Positions 52,593 to 57,025 of a stretch of 57,025 bases of DNA are shown piece by piece. The notes beneath the pieces were generated by a model. The model did no database searches. It was not told the DNA's origin and worked only from the letters and a program-made list of their open reading frames with translations. Position 1 is the stretch's first letter. Every line of letters begins with the position of its first letter. A program made the translations under genes and the position numbers. The DNA is from Chitinophaga filiformis (lineage in GTDB: Bacteria > Bacteroidota > Bacteroidia > Chitinophagales > Chitinophagaceae), in contig NZ_FNBN01000007.1 in NCBI RefSeq assembly GCF_900102545.1, forward strand, positions 1-57,025. The letters run 5' to 3'.

Positions 52593-55097
52593 ATGGATAC
52601 CCGCAGAGATTTTCTAAAAAAGGCAGCGCTATTGTCAGGAAGTGCTGCGCTGGCCAATGCGATGCCACCAGCAATACAGCGTGCACTAGCTATTAACCCG
52701 GAGCCGGGCAGTACCTTTTACGATGCTGAACATATTGTATTCCTCATGCAGGAAAACCGTTCCTTTGATCACCTGTTCGGCAGCCTGCAGGGTGTAAGGG
52801 GCTTTAACGATCCCCGGGCCATCCGGCTGAGCAACAGCAACAAAGTATGGCTGCAATCCAATAAGGAAGGTAAGACCTATGCACCCTTCCGGTTAAACGC
52901 CATGGATACGAAAGTGCCCTGGATGGGATCTACACCACATGGCTGGTCGGATCAGACAGATGCACGTAATGATGGCAAATACAACCGCTGGCTGGATGTG
53001 AAGAAGAACTCCAAATATGCAGATGTACCGCTGACCATGGGATATTGTGACCGCGCGGATTTTCCTTTTTATTACTCCCTGGCGGATGCTTTTACGGTCT
53101 GCGACCAGAACTTCTGCTCAAGCATTACCGGTACACATCCTAACCGTTATTACTGGATGACCGGTACTGTGCGCGAAAAGAATGAGCCGGCTGGCATAGC
53201 ACATCTGTGGAATATTACCAACTATGCCAGGCCTGAACTGGCATGGAAAACATATCCGGAGCGCCTGGAAGAGAATGGCATTTCCTGGAAAGTATACCAG
53301 AATGAGGTGACTATAGGGTTTGGTCTGAACGGGGAAGAAAGTGACTGGCTGAGTAATTTCGGCTGTAACGTACTGGAATATTATAAGCAGTTCAACATAA
53401 GGCTGCATCCGGGTGGTATTGCCAATCTCGAGGTTAAAAAGGCTAATCTTATCAAAGAGATAGAACGCCTGGAAAAAGAGCCTGCATCAGGTACGGCCCC
53501 TCTCAGACTGGCTGCGGCAAAGAAAACGCTGGAGAAACTGGAAGAAGAAACGCGGCAGTATACGATAGCAGCCTATAATAATCTTCCGGAAGCGGAAAGG
53601 AAACTGAATGCCAAAGCTTTTACGGTGAACAATAATGATCCGCATTACCATGAGCTGACCAATATCAAATATAAGGAGGACGGTACGGACAGAGAACTGA
53701 AAGTGCCTAAGGGAGACATCCTTCACCAGTTCAGGGAAGATGTGAAGAATGGTACTCTGCCGACCGTATCCTGGCTGATGTCGCCTGCCAACTTCTCGGA
53801 CCATCCCGGAGAGCCATGGTTTGGTCCCTGGTATGTGAATGAAGTAATGGAGATCCTGTTGCAGAATCCGGAGGTATGGAAGAAAACGATCTTTGTGCTT
53901 ACCTATGATGAGAATGACGGTTTCTTTGACCATGTGGTGCCCTATGCTGTACCGAATCCTTATAAAGAGCATACCGGCAAAGTATCTTCCGGTATAGATC
54001 CCAGGATGGATTTCGTAACAAAAGAGCAGCAAACCAATCCTTCTGCCAATCCGGACAGGATCAGGGAAAGTTCTATCGGACTGGGGTACAGGGTTCCTAT
54101 GATCATTGCTTCTCCATGGACGAGAGGCGGGTATGTTTGTTCAGAGTTGTTTGATCATACCTCTTCTTTACAATTCCTGGAGAATTTTATTGCGAAGAAG
54201 TTCAACAAACAGGTAAAGGAAGAGAATATCACGCAGTGGAGAAGAACGATCTGCGGAGATCTGACTTCGGCGTTCAGGCCATATAACGGAGAAAAGATTG
54301 AGCGTCCGCAGTTCCTGCAAAAACAGGCCTTCATTGAGAAGATCTATAGTACAAAGTTCAAACAGACACCTGATAATTTCAAGGCGCTGAGTGAATCAGA
54401 GATCGAGCAGATCAATAAAGATCATCTACGGTCGCCATACTTCCCTAAACAGGAAAAGGGTACACGTCAGGCGTGTGCTGCGCCTTATGAGCTCCTTGTA
54501 AATGGCCAGTTCGATAAGGAGAAGGACAGTTATAGCATCAGCTTTAATGCCGGTAATACTGCCTTTGGCGAACGTGCTGCCGGTGCTCCTTTTATGGTGT
54601 ATGCGATGCAGCCTTACAAAGGAGAAGTGCTGCGTACATGGCAATATGCTGCGGCTCCGGGTGATACACTGGTTGATGAATGGACCCTGAATGATTTTGA
54701 TAAGGGGCATTATCACCTGAGAGTATATGCGCCTAACGGCTTTTATCGGGAGTTTGCAGGTAACAGGAATAATCCGAAGCTGAAAATAGCAACGCTTTAC
54801 GAGAAGGGCAAAAAGAATGCGGCGGAGCTGACTGGTAATATCATTGTCAGCATTACCAACTATGATACGCAGGCGCATACTGTTGAGATAAAGGATAACA
54901 GTTATAAGAACGGCGCAGTGAGGCGTACTGTAGCGCCACAGGAAACGGTGAATGTTGTGCTGAATTTAGCGAGAAGTTATCAGTGGTATGATTATACTGT
55001 CAGCGTGCCTGGAACGGATATGTTGGAAGGTTTTGCAGGGCATGTGGAGACGGGGAAGGTTAGTCAGACAGATCCGCTGATGGGAAATGTAGTGTAA
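52593..55097 (+). CDS. Phosphocholine-specific phospholipase C, Tat-exported
   Basis: 834 residues. A twin-arginine signal (TRRDFLKKAALLSG) means export folded. The catalytic domain has HIVFLMQENRSFDHLFGSL, the nucleophile region SSITGTHPNRYYWMTG with Thr, and YDENDGFFDHVVP as metal ligands, as in PlcN/PlcH. The C-terminal 200 residues contain two beta modules (DUF756-type). It cleaves the head group of phosphatidylcholine, releasing phosphocholine, outside or in the periplasm. Own promoter; a hairpin-terminator follows after 203 bases. Confidence 0.9.
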   Translation: MDTRRDFLKKAALLSGSAALANAMPPAIQRALAINPEPGSTFYDAEHIVFLMQENRSFDHLFGSLQGVRGFNDPRAIRLSNSNKVWLQSNKEGKTYAPFRLNAMDTKVPWMGSTPHGWSDQTDARNDGKYNRWLDVKKNSKYADVPLTMGYCDRADFPFYYSLADAFTVCDQNFCSSITGTHPNRYYWMTGTVREKNEPAGIAHLWNITNYARPELAWKTYPERLEENGISWKVYQNEVTIGFGLNGEESDWLSNFGCNVLEYYKQFNIRLHPGGIANLEVKKANLIKEIERLEKEPASGTAPLRLAAAKKTLEKLEEETRQYTIAAYNNLPEAERKLNAKAFTVNNNDPHYHELTNIKYKEDGTDRELKVPKGDILHQFREDVKNGTLPTVSWLMSPANFSDHPGEPWFGPWYVNEVMEILLQNPEVWKKTIFVLTYDENDGFFDHVVPYAVPNPYKEHTGKVSSGIDPRMDFVTKEQQTNPSANPDRIRESSIGLGYRVPMIIASPWTRGGYVCSELFDHTSSLQFLENFIAKKFNKQVKEENITQWRRTICGDLTSAFRPYNGEKIERPQFLQKQAFIEKIYSTKFKQTPDNFKALSESEIEQINKDHLRSPYFPKQEKGTRQACAAPYELLVNGQFDKEKDSYSISFNAGNTAFGERAAGAPFMVYAMQPYKGEVLRTWQYAAAPGDTLVDEWTLNDFDKGHYHLRVYAPNGFYREFAGNRNNPKLKIATLYEKGKKNAAELTGNIIVSITNYDTQAHTVEIKDNSYKNGAVRRTVAPQETVNVVLNLARSYQWYDYTVSVPGTDMLEGFAGHVETGKVSQTDPLMGNVV

Positions 55098-55336
55098 ATG
55101 CAGGAACTATAGGGATTGATGCCATTCTATGCTATGGTCTAAATGGTGAATATGCCCGGGCGGCGGTATATGACTATTCATGTGCTCTACATACTGTTGC
55201 TCATCATAGGCTAACTGTTGCTAAATGTTATTCTGAAAACCATTACGCTATAGCCAGGTTTTAGGGAATGAGCTGTTATATACATAACACGCACAGAATT
55301 TGAGTGTCCTGTATAGGACACTTATTTTTTGCATTT
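55098..55336. other. Intergenic between phospholipase and dehydrogenase
   Basis: It holds a terminator-like hairpin (55301-55330) directly before the dehydrogenase start. Nothing else seen. Confidence 0.4.
55301..55330 (+). terminator. Hairpin with T run just before dehydrogenase start
   Basis: TGAGTGTCCT (55301-55310), loop GTAT, AGGACACTTA (55315-55324), then TTTTTT. The ATG at 55337 follows 6 bases after the T run, so it may end the phospholipase transcript or act as an attenuator. Confidence 0.6.
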
Positions 55337-56401
55337 ATGGAAAAGACGATGAAGGCTGCTGTTAAGAATGCAGCGGGCACATTTGACATAGCGAATGTGG
55401 ATCTTCCGGAGTTACCTCATGACGATTGGGTACTTGCAAGGGTACGTGTAGCGGGTATTTGCGGCACCGACCTTCGCCACTGGAAGAAACATGATCCGAA
55501 TCTTGAACACAAGGTCATGGGGCACGAGCTGGCGGGTGAAGTGGTGAAAGTTGGTAATGCAGTCAGCAATGTAAAAACCGGCGACCGGGTGGTGATAGAA
55601 ACATTGCTGGGAGATGAGACCTGCGACTGGTGTAATGTGCAGCAGTATAATATCTGTCCGAACCTCTACCCGGTAAGAATGAAGACTGTATCACGGGCAT
55701 TTGCTGAATATGTGATAGGTCCGGCTAAAAAGTTTTATAAGCTACCAGCGCATGTAAGCTTTGAGGAAGCTACCCTGCTGGACACCTTCTCTGTTTGCAT
55801 ACATGCCATACATTTAAGCGGCATTGGGCTAAATGATAAAATAGTGGTGATAGGCGCCGGTCCTATAGGGCTTGGACAATTACAGCTGGCGAAGATCAGC
55901 GGTGCAGATGTGATGGTAACTGATGTAGTAGACTCCTCTCTTGCCATTGCCAAAGAGCTGGGAGCTGATGTTGTGGTCAATACCAGCAAGGAAGATGCTC
56001 ATGCGAAGTTGATGGAGTTTACCAACAACCAGGGCGCCGATATTACATTTGAGTGTGCCGGCGGCCCTTCAATGCCACAAACACTGCCCCAGGCTACTAC
56101 CTTCACCCGCGTTGGCGGGAAGGTGATAGTAGTAGGCGGCTTCGAAACAGGAGAGCAGGCCATTCCTCTGAACTGGCAACATATGCAAAAGGCAGAGATA
56201 CAGTTGGTACTCAGCGCCAGCTATGCTTTCCACCATATATATCCTGAGATGAAGATGTGTCTTGATCTGCTGGCAAAAGGGAAATTAAATGCCAGCAAGC
56301 TTGTTACACACCGCTTTAAAATTGATGATATCAATGAGGCTTTTGAAACGGCTCAGAACAAACAGCAGACCCATGCAGTTTTTGTGGCGCTTAGTCTCTG
56401 A
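55337..56401 (+). CDS. Zinc-binding medium-chain dehydrogenase, sorbitol/threonine type
   Basis: 354 residues from the ATG at 55337 (the frame opens at a GTG inside the hairpin; an ATG at 55349 is also possible). Catalytic-zinc motifs GICGTDLRHW and GHELAGEV are visible, plus Cys in CDWCNVQQYNIC for the structural site. Nucleotide motif GAGPIGLGQLQLAK. This points to an NAD(P)-dependent polyol or amino-alcohol dehydrogenase. The substrate is not determined. Confidence 0.85.
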   Translation: MEKTMKAAVKNAAGTFDIANVDLPELPHDDWVLARVRVAGICGTDLRHWKKHDPNLEHKVMGHELAGEVVKVGNAVSNVKTGDRVVIETLLGDETCDWCNVQQYNICPNLYPVRMKTVSRAFAEYVIGPAKKFYKLPAHVSFEEATLLDTFSVCIHAIHLSGIGLNDKIVVIGAGPIGLGQLQLAKISGADVMVTDVVDSSLAIAKELGADVVVNTSKEDAHAKLMEFTNNQGADITFECAGGPSMPQTLPQATTFTRVGGKVIVVGGFETGEQAIPLNWQHMQKAEIQLVLSASYAFHHIYPEMKMCLDLLAKGKLNASKLVTHRFKIDDINEAFETAQNKQQTHAVFVALSL

Positions 56402-56414
56402 TGAGGTATTATAA

Positions 56415-56446
56415 AAAGAAAAACCCGGAGATAATAATCTCCGGGG
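56415..56446 (-). terminator. Terminator shared by convergent genes
   Basis: CCCGGAGA (56424-56431) pairs with TCTCCGGG (56438-56445); on the reverse strand TTTTTCTTTTT follows. Serves the 56453 gene and perhaps the dehydrogenase. Confidence 0.75.
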
Positions 56447-56452
56447 AATATT

Positions 56453-56848
56453 TTATGCCATTTTAAAGATCTCTCGTCTCACGGTATACCCCTCATCAAT
56501 CTTCCGGATGCTAAACTCACCAACATAACCAGATGGTTCTCCACGATAAATGAAATCAGCCCAGACATGGCTGTCGTTGATCCATTCCATTTCCGGCTTG
56601 ATAGTCAGGTCTTTTAACCATGTTAAATCATTTAGCCATTCCTTTCCATCAAAAGATGAATCCTTAGGGATTTCATGAATCAGGTAATGGTCCTGCCAAA
56701 CTACAAAAAGCGTATCTAACCAATCATCGTATGCACTACCAATCAATTCATTTGCTTCGTCTAATTTTCCGTTTTGTAAGAGTTGAAAATATTCAGTGAT
56801 TAATGCTTCAGCCTCCTGTTTACCTGGTTCGTTGTTCCAAATTTTCAT
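56453..56848 (-). CDS. Small protein, unknown function
   Basis: 131 residues, acidic, no signal peptide. The start EAEALITEYFQLLQNGKLDEAN is an NTF2/SnoaL-like first helix, followed by helices and Trp-rich strands (EWINDSHVWADFIYRGEP). It may be an NTF2-like protein or an immunity protein; unproven. Own terminator and a possible operator upstream. Confidence 0.55.
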   Translation of the reverse strand: MKIWNNEPGKQEAEALITEYFQLLQNGKLDEANELIGSAYDDWLDTLFVVWQDHYLIHEIPKDSSFDGKEWLNDLTWLKDLTIKPEMEWINDSHVWADFIYRGEPSGYVGEFSIRKIDEGYTVRREIFKMA

Positions 56849-56925
56849 TTTTCTTGTTTGTAGATTATTTGTTAGGGGATATGTATCGAGTGTTCCGGGT
56901 CCTATTGATTATAAATATAGGGTCG

Positions 56926-56945
56926 TTGTTCACGGAACAAATATA
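56926..56945 (-). promoter_or_regulatory. Promoter box with palindrome
   Basis: TTGTTC-ACG-GAACAA (56926-56940) overlaps the end of the -7 box TATATTTG (56938-56945, reverse strand). A repressor bound here would block the 56453 gene. Confidence 0.4.
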
Positions 56946-56971
56946 ATAATTAAAATAATATTTTTCATCCT

Positions 56972-57025
56972 GGCCGGGGGCTATCATTATGTTCCCGGGG
57001 TTGTCACCCCGCGCTACAAACACTG
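56972..57025. other. GC-rich edge segment
   Basis: The last 54 bases are much richer in G+C than the neighbours and contain CCCGGGG/CCCCG pairing. It may be the start of a dispersed repeat, cut by the window edge. Confidence 0.25.

Overview
The window looks like a chromosomal segment of a Bacteroidota bacterium of the Chitinophaga type. The signs are lipoproteins with Cys-Lys-Lys after the signal peptide, a SprB-repeat protein with a type A type IX secretion (T9SS) signal, a 1623-residue PKD protein with a gliding-motility (type B) T9SS C-terminus, AraC regulators, a GH43 glycosidase, and promoters of the Bacteroidota form (TTG, about 17-20 bases, TAnnTTTG). I saw no rRNA, tRNA or CRISPR. Gene starts were set by eye; several were moved to the first ATG where the longest open frame opened with TTG or GTG.

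Layout. 1-470: the cut-off end of an IS3-type element beside a 36-bp inverted repeat. 471-2787: a small unknown gene, then a Rieske plus metallo-beta-lactamase protein resembling vertebrate CMP-Neu5Ac hydroxylase (CMAH). 3225-7550: a tight four-gene cell-envelope operon. 7603-13830: a secreted YD-like protein, then two related AraC regulators around a Bcr/CflA exporter, a YahK-type alcohol dehydrogenase and a hexapeptide acetyltransferase; a 17-base element recurs at three promoters here. 14125-18921: secreted M61 peptidase, GH43 glycosidase and sugar-dehydrogenase-like lipoprotein. 19168-26502: membrane class III nucleotide cyclase with a tiny secreted peptide, SprB-repeat protein, MOSC protein and Kir-type K+ channel. 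26522-32997: LRR-DUF1963 protein, a tandem lipoprotein pair, and a protein with two HNH-like modules behind a leader like those of injected effectors. 33126-39796: esterase, a stand-alone 44-residue lanthipeptide-like precursor with its own terminator, and the giant PKD protein. 39799-46626: metal-associated outer-membrane protein, SDR, transglutaminase-like protein, twin barrels, Tag glycosylase and DinB-like protein. 46766-48159: a complete IS4-type element with 18-bp ends and a twice-frameshifted transposase. 48247-56848: unknown pair, lipocalin-like lipoprotein, acetolactate decarboxylase behind a structured leader or sRNA, YD lipoprotein, Tat-exported phospholipase C, zinc dehydrogenase and a small unknown protein.

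The genes mostly serve the cell surface and secretion. The strongest leads are the orphan lanthipeptide-like precursor (34532-34666), the CMAH-like enzyme (1105-2787), the double-HNH effector-like protein (31948-32997), the leader or sRNA before acetolactate decarboxylase (51183-51352), and the shared AraC-region element. All functional calls come from reading motifs by eye; no database search was run.
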